Of a DNA stretch of 64,000 nt, positions 53,420 through 61,768 are shown in pieces. The translations under genes and the position numbers were made by a program. Below the pieces are notes generated by a model. That model saw only the letters and a program-made list of their open reading frames with translations, was not told where the DNA came from and made no database searches. The stretch is from an uncultured Cohaesibacter sp. (GTDB taxonomy: Bacteria > Pseudomonadota > Alphaproteobacteria > Rhizobiales > Cohaesibacteraceae), in contig NZ_OY782764.1 of assembly GCF_963678225.1 (NCBI RefSeq), positions 3,043,001-3,107,000 of the forward strand, in the 5' to 3' direction. How positions within the stretch are numbered: position 1 is the stretch's first letter; the number at the start of each line of letters is the position of its first letter.

Positions 53420-53829
53420 TGCAAACTCTGATTTTTCGGACAACAGCCCCGTTTCTGGCGGCCCTGATGATCCTGTTCTCCATCTTCGTGACCTTGCGCG
53501 GGCATAATGATCCCGGTGGTGGTTTCATCGGTGGTTTGATCGCCGCATCGGCCTTTATGATGTATGGTATCGCAGCCGGCGTGGAATATGTGCGCAGGGC
53601 ACTGTATTTCCACCCGATTTCCGTGGCCGCCTTTGGTTTGGTGCTTTCGTCCGGATCTGGCTTGCTTTCCATGTTCGAGGCGCAGCCATTCATGACCAGC
53701 CAATGGACCTTCCCCACCATTATGGGGGTCGAGGTGGCTATCTCCACTCCGATGTTCTTCGATATCGGTGTCTATCTGGTGGTCATGGGCAGCTTGACAT
53801 CCATCGCATTGAAACTGGAAGAGGAATAA
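53419..53829 (+). CDS. mrpB: Mrp antiporter subunit B
   Basis: A 136-residue four-helix protein. It begins MQTLIFRTTAPFLAALMILF and contains LRGHNDPGGGFIGGLIAASA, the signature of MrpB (MnhB). The start overlaps the mrpA stop (TAATG) and AAGGAG lies just before it, so translation is coupled. It is required together with MrpA for a functional complex. Confidence 0.94.
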   Translation: MQTLIFRTTAPFLAALMILFSIFVTLRGHNDPGGGFIGGLIAASAFMMYGIAAGVEYVRRALYFHPISVAAFGLVLSSGSGLLSMFEAQPFMTSQWTFPTIMGVEVAISTPMFFDIGVYLVVMGSLTSIALKLEEE

Positions 53830-53836
53830 AGCGACC

Positions 53837-54214
53837 ATGGAAGGCGTTCTTTCTATTCTCGTTGGTATCTTCTTCGCGGTGAGCATCTATCTGATGATGT
53901 CGCGTTATACCATTCGCATCATGCTGGGGGTTGCTGCACTTAGTAACGCAGTCAACTTGCTTATCTTTACCAGCGGCCGCTTGATGCGTGAGGTGCCGCC
54001 GATCATCCCTGAAGGGGCTTCGGTGCCCGAAATGCCGACGGCCAACCCGTTGCCTCAGGCTCTCATTCTGACGGCGATTGTTATTTCATTCTCATTTCTG
54101 GCCTTTCTCCTCGTGCTTGCCTATCGGGCCTATCAGGAGTTGGGAACCGACGACATAACGCAGATGCGTGTCGCGGAACCGGCAGATGAAGATCTGCCTC
54201 CTGTCAGTTACTAA
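53837..54214 (+). CDS. mrpC: Mrp antiporter subunit C
   Basis: A 125-residue NuoK-like protein with three helices. MEGVLSILVGIFFAVSIYLM and NAVNLLIFTSGRL come first; the last helix (PLPQALILTAIVISFSFLAF) carries the conserved ALxLTAIVI motif. The C-terminal tail is acidic. It follows mrpB by seven bases. Confidence 0.92.
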   Translation: MEGVLSILVGIFFAVSIYLMMSRYTIRIMLGVAALSNAVNLLIFTSGRLMREVPPIIPEGASVPEMPTANPLPQALILTAIVISFSFLAFLLVLAYRAYQELGTDDITQMRVAEPADEDLPPVSY

Positions 54215-54228
54215 GGAGAAAGACAGCT

Positions 54229-55917
54229 ATGGCTGGAAATGCTGATCACGCGGTGGATTATGCCGCAGGAATGCTGATGGCGCCGACCTCGCTGGCGGAC
54301 TGGCTGATTGTGGCTCCATCGCTGATTACCATCATTGGCGGCGCGTCACTTGTGATGCTGCGCTATCAGGCGAAATGGCATGGCTATCTGTCATGCTTCT
54401 ATCTGGCTGCGCTTGTCGTGGTGGACGCATTGCTTTTGTCGCGGGTCATGGCCGAAGGGCCGATTACCATGACAATGGGGCGCTGGCTGCCGCCATTTGG
54501 CATCACACTGGTGGTTGATGCCCTGGGTGGGTTGATGGCGCTTATCGCCGCAATCGTTGCTCTGGCGGTTTGTGTCTATTCACTGGCTGACATTTCGGTC
54601 ACATCAACGCGCTTTGGTTTTTATCCTGCATTGCTCTGGATGATGACCGGTATTACCGGGTCTTTCCTCACCGGCGATATCTTCAACCTCTATGTCTGGT
54701 TCGAAGTGATGCTGATTTCATCCTTCGGTCTCCTGATCGTGGATGGCGAGCGCATTCAGTTGGATGGCGCGATGAAATATGCCGTGCTCAACCTGATGGC
54801 AACGACCCTGTTTCTCGTCACCACAGGGTATCTTTACGGCGCGGTGGGATCGCTGAATATGGCTGACATTGCCATGCGCTTAAGGGAAATGCCTGAAGGC
54901 GCCGCACCAATGGGCACGATTGCTACACTCTACCTGCTGGCCTTCTCTATGAAGGCTGCGGCGTTTCCTGTCAATTTCTGGCTTCCCGCGTCCTACCATA
55001 CGCCCAAAATTGTGGTGTCCGCGATCTTTGCTGGACTGCTGACAAAGGTTGGTGTCTATGCCTTGATCCGCACACTGGTTCTGGTGATGCCCGAGGGCAG
55101 GGACCTGCTGAGTGATCTCATTGCATGGATTGCGGCTTTGACCATGATCGTTGGTGCAATTGGTGCCTTGGCGCAGAATGACGTGCGCCGGACTTTCGGC
55201 TTTCTGGTTGTTGGCGGTATCGGTTCATCAATGGTTGGCGTTGCCGTGGGCACGCAGGATGCCATAACTGGTGCCATTCTCTATGCCGTGAATTCCATTC
55301 TAGTGATGACGGCTTTGTATCTGGCCTTCGGCATTCTGATGCGCAAGAACGGCGGCAAGGTGAATCTTGCTGATCTCGGCGGAGGCTACAAAGCATCCAG
55401 TTGGCTCTCCATTCTGTTTCTGGCTTTGGTCTTTGCTGCGTCCGGTTTGCCGCCATTCTCCGGCTTCTGGCCCAAAATGGTGCTTGTGGAATCCAGCCTC
55501 AAAGAAGGGTATGGCTGGCTTGCCTTCTCCGTCCTTCTTTCCGGCTTCATAACCACCATTGCAATGGGGCGCGTTTGGGCGCACGCCTTCTGGCGTGGTG
55601 GGCCGATTGGCACGCAGGACGGACGGGATGCCGCTCCTCTTTATACCTTGTCCGAGATTGTAAGAAGGCGCGTTTTTGTGCCGGTCATGGCTCTGGTAGC
55701 GATGATCGTCTATATCGGCGTGTATCCATCTCCCGTTTTCTCGGTTTCGCAATATGGTGCGGCTACGATTCTCAAACCTGATCAGTATTTCGATGCCGTT
55801 TTCGGACCCGTAAGGGAGCAGGAGAAAGAGCGCGCAGAAGCTCAGGCTGCTGAAGGGCATCGTCTTAACGAAGCGTCTGAGCATGAGGCTTCGCAGAATT
55901 CGGAAGGAGCGCACTGA
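54229..55917 (+). CDS. mrpD: Mrp antiporter subunit D
   Basis: A 562-residue homologue of NuoM/NuoN with about 14 helices. The conserved glutamate E159 lies in LYVWFEVMLISSFGLLI, and helix-breaking lysines (KMVLVESSLKEG) line the proton path. Compared with B. subtilis MrpD (about 490 residues) it has an extra N-terminal segment and a hydrophilic, Glu/Ala-rich C-terminal tail. A later in-frame ATG at 54268 would remove part of the N-terminal extension, but AAGGAG supports 54229. It overlaps mrpE by one base. Confidence 0.93.
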   Translation: MAGNADHAVDYAAGMLMAPTSLADWLIVAPSLITIIGGASLVMLRYQAKWHGYLSCFYLAALVVVDALLLSRVMAEGPITMTMGRWLPPFGITLVVDALGGLMALIAAIVALAVCVYSLADISVTSTRFGFYPALLWMMTGITGSFLTGDIFNLYVWFEVMLISSFGLLIVDGERIQLDGAMKYAVLNLMATTLFLVTTGYLYGAVGSLNMADIAMRLREMPEGAAPMGTIATLYLLAFSMKAAAFPVNFWLPASYHTPKIVVSAIFAGLLTKVGVYALIRTLVLVMPEGRDLLSDLIAWIAALTMIVGAIGALAQNDVRRTFGFLVVGGIGSSMVGVAVGTQDAITGAILYAVNSILVMTALYLAFGILMRKNGGKVNLADLGGGYKASSWLSILFLALVFAASGLPPFSGFWPKMVLVESSLKEGYGWLAFSVLLSGFITTIAMGRVWAHAFWRGGPIGTQDGRDAAPLYTLSEIVRRRVFVPVMALVAMIVYIGVYPSPVFSVSQYGAATILKPDQYFDAVFGPVREQEKERAEAQAAEGHRLNEASEHEASQNSEGAH

Positions 55918-56393
55918 TGAAATATCTGTTTCTGGTCAATGTTCTGTTGGCCATCATCTGGGCGGCCGTTGGCGGAACCTTCACGGTGCCCAACCTGCTT
56001 TTCGGCTTTGTGCTGGGCACGATCGTTCTGTTCATCATCAGGGAAAAAGCTGGCACGCTGCGCTATTTTCAACGTGTGCGACGGATCGTATCGCTGCTCT
56101 TCCTGTTTGTCGTTGAGCTAATCAAATCTGCCGCCAAGGTGGCCATTCTCGCTGTTTGCCCCAATATCAAGCTCAAGCCGGGTTTCTTTGCCTATGAGCT
56201 GAAAACAGACCGTGATCTGGAAATAACCATTCTGGCAAACTTGATCACGCTAACGCCGGGCACCTTGTCTGTCGATGTGTCCGACGACAAGAAATACCTC
56301 TATATTCATGCGATCACGATTGATGATCTGGAAGACATGCGCGAGGAAATCGAAACCGGCTTTGAACGCAAGATCATGGAGGCCTTTCGCTGA
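55917..56393 (+). CDS. mrpE: Mrp antiporter subunit E
   Basis: A 158-residue protein with an N-terminal membrane helix pair and a cytoplasmic domain carrying [20 protein letters not shown], the core motif of MrpE. The stop of mrpD and the start of mrpE overlap (TGATGA), and the start of mrpF overlaps its own stop, so the subunits are translationally coupled. It helps assembly and stability of the complex. Confidence 0.94.
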   Translation: MKYLFLVNVLLAIIWAAVGGTFTVPNLLFGFVLGTIVLFIIREKAGTLRYFQRVRRIVSLLFLFVVELIKSAAKVAILAVCPNIKLKPGFFAYELKTDRDLEITILANLITLTPGTLSVDVSDDKKYLYIHAITIDDLEDMREEIETGFERKIMEAFR

Positions 56394-56758
56394 TGGATCC
56401 ACTAATGAATATGCCATCATTTCTCGATGTGGCCATACTGCTGACCTTGATGATCCTGTCGCTGTCCTTCCTGTTCACAGCCTATCGCATCATCAAGGGC
56501 CCAACATTGGGAGACCGGATTATCGGCCTTGATATGCTGGTTGCAGTTGGTATTGGTTTCATCGCCGTGATCGGGGTGAAAACCGATTTCTATCTTTACA
56601 CCGATATTGCAATCGCACTGGGGCTGGTTGGTTTTCTGTCCACCTTGGCCTTTGCCCGGTTCGTGCTGCATCATGGGGATAGTTCAGAATATTTTGATGA
56701 GGAAGAGGCAGCCAAAGCGGAAGCTGATGCCAAGAGAGCGCTGGAGGGACGGGAATGA
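56393..56758 (+). CDS. mrpF: Mrp antiporter subunit F
   Basis: A 121-residue three-helix protein with the MrpF blocks [19 protein letters not shown] and [20 protein letters not shown]. The C-terminal 25 residues are charged, longer than in B. subtilis (94 residues). The start overlaps the mrpE stop and the end overlaps mrpG. Confidence 0.93.
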   Translation: MDPLMNMPSFLDVAILLTLMILSLSFLFTAYRIIKGPTLGDRIIGLDMLVAVGIGFIAVIGVKTDFYLYTDIAIALGLVGFLSTLAFARFVLHHGDSSEYFDEEEAAKAEADAKRALEGRE

Positions 56759-57123
56759 TTGGTTTGACCCTTACTATGATATCCGAGGTGTTCGTCGGGC
56801 TTTTGCTTTTGCTGGGGGCAGTGTTCGTGCTCACAGCGTCCATCGGTATGCTGCGCTTCCCTGATGTCTACACCAGAATGCATTCTGCGTCCAAGGCCGG
56901 TACGCTGGGGTCTGGTATCGCGCTGTTGGCTCTAGCCCTGCATTCGGGGGAATTCGACGTATTCTCGCGTGCGTTAGCTGGTATTATCTTTTTTCTATTG
57001 ACTACCCCGGTTACAGCACATCTGGTTGCAAAAGCTGCGTACTCTACCGGAACAAAACCCTGGAAAGGGACAGTAATTGACGAATATGCAGATAGTATGG
57101 AGAAGAATTCAGACCATAAGTGA
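56755..57123 (+). CDS. mrpG: Mrp antiporter subunit G
   Basis: A 122-residue three-helix protein with the MrpG motif [20 protein letters not shown], then [14 protein letters not shown] and [14 protein letters not shown]. It completes the seven-gene A-to-G order. Its start overlaps the mrpF stop by four bases. No terminator of convincing strength follows, so read-through into the mucR region is possible. Confidence 0.93.
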   Translation: MIGLTLTMISEVFVGLLLLLGAVFVLTASIGMLRFPDVYTRMHSASKAGTLGSGIALLALALHSGEFDVFSRALAGIIFFLLTTPVTAHLVAKAAYSTGTKPWKGTVIDEYADSMEKNSDHK

Positions 57124-57428
57124 TTTCTCTATATCTGGCCGTTGAATGATTGTTAACTAGGGAGTTTCGAGCCGAAACTACCTTTTCTTATGTTTGTTTC
57201 TGCGCGCACATATAATCTTGCTTTACTATGAAATTTCCGCATCATATAATTGTTTCCCACAAGCATACAAAGAAAAATGCATTATTTCTTGAAGTAAAAA
57301 CATAGATACATTACCAATGACGCCAATGGTTTTTGAAACTGGTGACTCTAGTATCCAACAGTTGAGTGCCAGATTGTTCAGGTGAACAGCAATCATCTTG
57401 AGCGTCAATTGGAAAGAATGTCCGGATT
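57124..57428. other. AT-rich control region upstream of mucR
   Basis: 305 bases rich in TA steps (such as ACATATAATC, CATCATATAATTG) with one GANTC site, GACTC, at 57344-57348. It is a natural site for MucR autoregulation, known in Sinorhizobium and Brucella. Confidence 0.5.
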
Positions 57429-57842
57429 ATGTCAGAAAACACAGAAAACAACATACTGATTGAGCTTACCGCTGATATCGTTTCCGCATATGTTAGCAAC
57501 AATGCTGTGCCGGTAAATGATCTCTCGGGCCTCATTGGCGACATCTACAAAGCTTTGGAAGACACCAAAACTCCCGTTTCCGAAGAAGTTGTCGAAGCAC
57601 CGAAACCAGCAGTCTCGGTCAAGAAATCAATCACGCCAGATTACATCATCTGCCTTGAAGATGGTAAGAAGTTCAAGTCGCTCAAGCGTCATCTTCGCAC
57701 CCATTACAACCTGTCTCCCGAAGAATATCGTGAGAAATGGGGTCTTCCCGCAGACTACCCGATGGTTGCTCCAAGCTATGCAGAAGCACGCTCCAGCCTT
57801 GCCAAGAAAATGGGGCTGGGTCAGCAGCGCCGCAAGAAGTAA
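57429..57842 (+). CDS. mucR: MucR/Ros-family zinc-finger transcriptional regulator
   Basis: A 137-residue regulator of the Ros/MucR family, which binds AT-rich DNA, acts as an H-NS-like silencer and controls exopolysaccharide, motility and virulence genes in Rhizobiales. The N-terminal oligomerisation helix ([19 protein letters not shown]) is followed by an acidic linker. The zinc finger follows, with ligands C75, D78, H88 and H92 in [19 protein letters not shown], and the family block [20 protein letters not shown]. The C-terminus is basic (GQQRRKK). A good terminator lies 58 bases after the stop. Confidence 0.94.
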   Translation: MSENTENNILIELTADIVSAYVSNNAVPVNDLSGLIGDIYKALEDTKTPVSEEVVEAPKPAVSVKKSITPDYIICLEDGKKFKSLKRHLRTHYNLSPEEYREKWGLPADYPMVAPSYAEARSSLAKKMGLGQQRRKK

Positions 57843-57900
57843 GATACTTCAAAGCTTCAATGAACTATTGCGCAACATCGTTTGCGTAGACGCAAAGAAT

Positions 57901-57924
57901 AAGGCAGCTTTCAAGCTGCCTTTT
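57901..57924 (+). terminator. Terminator of mucR
   Basis: Stem AAGGCAGCTT/AAGCTGCCTT with a two-base loop (TC), followed by TTTTCTGTTTT. Confidence 0.9.
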
Positions 57925-57982
57925 CTGTTTTGTCTTGCCTTTTTGCTTCACGGTTTTCTTCTTTAACGTTGGTTTTGTCCTT

Positions 57983-58246
57983 CTATTCCGATTGTGGGTA
58001 AGGGGCTCCAGATCTTAGAGACTTTTCAGCAGCGACCGCCTGCATAAGCGCAATATGCCGCATCAGGGAATATCTATAATGGTCTGCTCGCCCACGCCGT
58101 CTTTCTGCCCTGAGCGCCTGACTTAGCTTTCTTAGAATTGCACCTTCGCTCTTGCTTTCCAAACTGCGGACCTCTCCCGGGAACATGTGAAGCAGGCCTG
58201 GCAGATCGCGATCGCGTACATACTCTTTTTCTCCGATGCGTTCCAT
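57983..58246 (-). CDS. Small basic helical protein, DUF6477-like (start uncertain)
   Basis: An 87-residue protein, mostly helical and basic. RAERRRGRADHYRYSLMRHI and ALMQAVAAEKSLR resemble the LLxxExxxxxRxGDAxYSxxRH pattern of DUF6477, a small alphaproteobacterial family of unknown role. The frame remains open far upstream (to 58654), with another ATG at 58420. Neither start has a good ribosome site, so the N-terminus is uncertain. It converges with mucR. Confidence 0.45.
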   Translation of the reverse strand: MERIGEKEYVRDRDLPGLLHMFPGEVRSLESKSEGAILRKLSQALRAERRRGRADHYRYSLMRHIALMQAVAAEKSLRSGAPYPQSE

Positions 58247-58671
58247 GTCTCTGATGAATTTTGTGCCATGATTTTTCCCCTTGCCTGTGAGGGTATGAAT
58301 GCAATTGGCAAGATCCCCCCTTTGCGTAACGTGAGAAGGTGATGACGGCTGCTCGGTTTTGCCATTCGCGAAAGACCGAGTGCTAGGCGCCCCTTTGGGA
58401 CGAAGACTGTTCTGAACCATGCCCAGATTGTCTGCCAGCCAGAAAGGATGGGCATTATGGGCATAAGGAGAGTTTCCAAAGTGGGATGGTGAATAAAGAC
58501 TAAAACCATGCCAGGGGACAAATATGAGAGATTTACAGGGTTTGCGGCGACTGGCTTTAAAAATATTCCACTTTTTTTGCGAGGAATTTATTCCTGATTC
58601 AAGTAAAGGTTGTATATTTGTATTAGTACAATTGATTGCAACAAATACGAGCAAGGCTCATGGAGTAAAAA
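58247..58671. other. Region upstream of the DUF6477-like and DnaA-HTH genes
   Basis: 425 bases that may partly encode the N-terminus of the preceding leftward gene. A GANTC site (GATTC) lies at 58596-58600, 72 bases before the HTH gene start. The AT-rich end probably holds that gene's promoter. Confidence 0.35.
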
Positions 58672-59085
58672 ATGGAAACTGCATTAAATATCGAAAGTCT
58701 GGCCGCCAACGCATCTCCCTGGCTAGGAAATCCGATGGAGAGCGGAGAGGTGCGCAATGGCGTGCACTCTCTTGCGCTCGTAGATGAACTGGTTTCACGA
58801 ACCTACCGGCTGCCGCGCAGCGCCCTGCATGCTGGCACCCGTTGCAGAAAGAGCGTGGCCTTTGCGCGCCAAGTGGCCATGTATCTCTGCCATGTCTGTT
58901 TGAGTTATCCTCTCAAGGATATTGCTAGCTATTATGAGCGGGACCGGACAACGGTCGCTTATGCCTGCCGCGTGGTTGAGGACCGCCGCGAGGAGGAAGA
59001 AACCGAATTGCTGATCAACAGTCTGGAGAGTGCGCTCGAAACCATGATGCTCGTTACCCCATTGACCAGAATGAGGGAAAAATGA
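58672..59085 (+). CDS. DnaA domain IV-like helix-turn-helix protein
   Basis: A 137-residue protein whose middle part resembles the DNA-binding domain IV of DnaA. RCRKSVAFARQVAMYLCH occupies residues 57-74 and RDRTTVAYACRVVEDRREEE follows at residue 90. In DnaA the equivalent motif is RDHTTV, so the histidine is replaced by arginine. No AAA+ domain is present, so it cannot load helicase; it is more likely a transcription factor or a DnaA-box competitor. Its stop overlaps the start of the DUF6456 gene. The pair is conserved in Rhizobiales. Confidence 0.86.
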   Translation: METALNIESLAANASPWLGNPMESGEVRNGVHSLALVDELVSRTYRLPRSALHAGTRCRKSVAFARQVAMYLCHVCLSYPLKDIASYYERDRTTVAYACRVVEDRREEEETELLINSLESALETMMLVTPLTRMREK

Positions 59086-59921
59086 GCAAGAATAGCCGTG
59101 AGTGTCAGAATAGTACTGAGTGTGAGGAGGGCCTTGAAGGAGCATGCCTCAGACTTCTTGGGCAAATAGCCCGCAGTAACAACCGACAGGTAAACTGTTG
59201 GCCCAAATCTCAAATTGAGAGTTTGCTCAAATGCGGCTGGTTGGAGAAGAAAGAGACGGTACTGGTATTGACCGATAAGGGTAGAAGCGCGCTGCGGCGT
59301 GAAAAGCTCAAGCGCGAAGAAATTCGGCTAGCCGAAAAAGGGACAAGTGGTGCTCAGGTTGGTGGAGCGAAAGCGCAGCGCAATAGGGTTCGTGATGATG
59401 TCGGCGTTATCAGGGCAGAGAGCCCTCTGCATTATCTGGCCAACCGCAAAAAAGCGGATGGTAGCCACTATCTTACGGCCAGTCAGATTGAAGCAGGCGA
59501 AAGGCTATGCAGTGATTTCGATAGGGGGCAACTGGTAAAGACACTTGGCATAAATTGGCAACGATTGGGAGAAGCCGAGGGATCTGTTTCCAAGAATGCA
59601 CGCAGAGCCAATGCCGGTCCCGACTTCGGTGTAGTGGCGCAGGATGCGCAGGACAGGTTCAGAGCTGCGTTGAAATATGTGGGAGAAGAGTTTGCCGACC
59701 CTTTGATCGATTTTTGCTGTTTCCAGAAGGGACTGGAAGAAATGGAGCGTACGCGCAATTGGCCTGCAAGGTCGGCAAAGCTTGTCTTGTCATTGGCTCT
59801 TGCCAGATTGGCGCGGCATTACGGGCTATTCGATGAGGCCTCGGGACCAAGCAGAAACGCCATGCGTCATTGGGGCACCCAAGACTATCGGCCGTCTCTG
59901 CTCTCGTCAGATGAGCGCTGA
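59082..59921 (+). CDS. DUF6456-domain protein
   Basis: A 279-residue protein. The N-terminal 75 residues look like a winged helix (LLKCGWLEKKETVLVLTDKG). Residues about 113-255 form DUF6456, with ESPLHYLANRKKADGSHYLT, FCCFQKGLEEMERTRNWPAR and SAKLVLSLALARLARHYGL. The start overlaps the HTH gene by four bases (ATGA), so the two proteins are probably made in equal amounts and may act together on DNA. Cell-cycle association is inferred from the neighbourhood; the biochemical role is unknown. Confidence 0.85.
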   Translation: MSKNSRECQNSTECEEGLEGACLRLLGQIARSNNRQVNCWPKSQIESLLKCGWLEKKETVLVLTDKGRSALRREKLKREEIRLAEKGTSGAQVGGAKAQRNRVRDDVGVIRAESPLHYLANRKKADGSHYLTASQIEAGERLCSDFDRGQLVKTLGINWQRLGEAEGSVSKNARRANAGPDFGVVAQDAQDRFRAALKYVGEEFADPLIDFCCFQKGLEEMERTRNWPARSAKLVLSLALARLARHYGLFDEASGPSRNAMRHWGTQDYRPSLLSSDER

Positions 59922-59982
59922 TCGGAGAGGGCATTTCTAATATGCTATTTGATGGTCCGGGCGAGGAACATCAGCGCATATT

Positions 59983-60405
59983 TTAGCCCAATGCCTTTTG
60001 GGCATCAGATTTGATACGGCCGATCATTGCGGAAAGACCGTTTGAACGTTGTGGCGTCAAATGGTCCCGCAGGCCGATCTGGTCGAAAATGGCATCAGCA
60101 TCCGTATCCAGAATGTCTTTGGCTGTCTTGCCTGAAAAGGTGGCTAGTGCGATGGCAACCAGCCCTTTTACGATATGCGCGTCGCTGTCGCCTTGAAAGG
60201 TGAGGGTCGGATTGGATGCATCGCCGCTCACTTCTGTAGTCAGCCAAACCTGAGAAACACATCCCTCAACCTTGTTTTCAGAATTCATGGCTTCCGGAGG
60301 AAGGTCTTCCAGCTCGCGGCCAAGCTCAATGACATAGCGATAGCGCTCTTCCCAATCGTCAATAAAAGAAAAATTCTCAATAATCTCGTCAATCGTCAAA
60401 GGCAT
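59983..60405 (-). CDS. SufE family sulfur-acceptor protein
   Basis: A 140-residue SufE-like protein that takes persulfide sulfur from the cysteine desulfurase SufS for Fe-S cluster assembly. The acceptor is C49 in KVEGCVSQVWL, matching C51 of E. coli SufE. MPLTIDEIIENFSFIDDWEE and VKGLVAIALATFSGKTAKDI are typical. No other suf gene is in the window, as is usual in Rhizobiales. It could support the Fe-S regulator at 15 kb only in a general sense. Confidence 0.93.
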   Translation of the reverse strand: MPLTIDEIIENFSFIDDWEERYRYVIELGRELEDLPPEAMNSENKVEGCVSQVWLTTEVSGDASNPTLTFQGDSDAHIVKGLVAIALATFSGKTAKDILDTDADAIFDQIGLRDHLTPQRSNGLSAMIGRIKSDAQKALG

Positions 60406-60544
60406 GGCAGTCTCGGTTCTTGTCTGAATCCACTTCTTTGGCGACTACACTAATCAAGCAGGTGGCGCGGAGCAAGGGGCAAGCCCTCTATGAGCAAGAC
60501 TGGCTATAGAGACAATATAAATTGAGTGGATAGGGAGAGGAGAC

Positions 60545-60587
60545 AAAAAAGAAAGCGCCGAAATGAAGGGCAGGTTCATTTCGGCGC
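60545..60587 (-). terminator. Terminator of the DUF5330 gene
   Basis: A perfect 13-base stem GCGCCGAAATGAA/TTCATTTCGGCGC with a seven-base loop. On the minus strand TTTCTTTTTT follows. It is one of the strongest hairpins in the window. Confidence 0.92.
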
Positions 60588-60774
60588 GGCCACTGGCCCA
60601 GTGGGACGAGTACGGTCAGATGCTTGATGCAATCACGGATGATGAGGCCGTTGTCAGTGAATAACAATAGAGATTACATCAAGTGTCCGACCTGGAGTTC
60701 GGCTCGCCTAAAAGGTAGGACAAGGCCGAAATTCGTTTGGTTTTCACTGTTCCTTATTCAATTGACCGATTGTG

Positions 60775-61158
60775 TCAGTCGGCGTTGCGAACCATTTCCG
60801 CCAAAGTCTGGCGATCAAGTTCTTGTTGTTTGAGCGTGGCTTCGTTCATAGCCAACGTGTTTTCTGGTGTAGAGGCGGTGGTGTCCGTTGACTGATCTTT
60901 GTCTCCATCCAGATACATATAAACCTGCTTGGCACCGTATCGGGCCTTGGCGGAGAAATTCTCGATTGCCACTTCTCCTGCCGCGCAAACCTCAGGCTGC
61001 CGCGAGCAGAAGGAGGTAAAATCCTTTAGAGTGGCTTGTGCTGCTACCAACGCTTCAGACGTTGAGAGATTCGCACTGTCAGATGTGTTTTCACGATCTG
61101 CTGGCAGAATCAGAATAACCAGCGATAGCCAGAAAGCAGCTCTGATAAGAAATGACAT
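60775..61158 (-). CDS. DUF5330 exported protein
   Basis: A 127-residue protein that starts with an N-terminal helix (MSFLIRAAFWLSLVILILP), a signal anchor or signal peptide. The DUF5330 core follows: LKDFTSFCSRQPEVCAAGEV, with a cysteine pair, and KARYGAKQVYMYLDG. The protein should sit in the periplasm. The family is restricted mainly to Rhizobiales and its function is unknown. The ribosome site is AAAGGG before the ATG. Confidence 0.83.
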   Translation of the reverse strand: MSFLIRAAFWLSLVILILPADRENTSDSANLSTSEALVAAQATLKDFTSFCSRQPEVCAAGEVAIENFSAKARYGAKQVYMYLDGDKDQSTDTTASTPENTLAMNEATLKQQELDRQTLAEMVRNAD

Positions 61159-61768
61159 TCCCGTGCCCTTTCAATTCCCACATATGCCTCACACCCCTGC
61201 AAGGCGACATCCGTCCACGAACCACACCATCACCAACTTTCCTATTTTGTATTGTGCTGAAAGTCGGTGCATTTGATGTTGACCCTACGATAGCGTGATC
61301 ATGTCAAAAGCAGTTTGAAAGAAAGAGTCAAAATAGATTCAAATTTGATCTTTCAAAAAAGAGTCTGTTTACCAAGGTGATTGTCCGCAGAAACCTGCGG
61401 CTTTAACCTTAACTGCCAAGGGCTCAAATGGCCTGTAACGGGCAGGAGAGACCAGCGAAAAAGCAGCTATGAACAGCTGTGGACGCAACTATAAGACTGA
61501 AATTTATGAGGTTTTCCGGTTTCTAGCCCTATTTTTCTAGTGAATTGTTAACCATAAGAGCGTTTTCTTTGCCCTAATCGGCAAAAACCAATTGTTCATC
61601 ATAATTAGTCGTGAGGAGAGCGTTGGTTTTTTAGCGTTCCTTAAAAGTATGCGTGGCACTCTGATGACAACGCTGCCTGCCGACCAGAGGGTCGACGACC
61701 TGTGTTTGTATTGCGTAATTTTTATGGGCCCTAAAAAGAGGGTGCCATAAACCAGGTGAGGTTAAATC
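61159..61768. other. Long control region upstream of the DivJ-like kinase
   Basis: 610 bases with the GANTC cluster listed separately. TTAACCTTAA lies at 61403-61412, and TTAACCAT, the CtrA half-site form, at 61548-61555. A 71-base hairpin-prone region near 61625-61740 shows nothing firm. No gene is apparent. Confidence 0.45.
61325..61365. promoter_or_regulatory. Cluster of three GANTC methylation sites
   Basis: GAGTC at 61325-61329, GATTC at 61336-61340 and GAGTC at 61361-61365, all within 41 bases. GANTC is the CcrM methylation site that times transcription of cell-cycle genes in alphaproteobacteria. Chance would give about one site per 256 bases. Confidence 0.5.
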
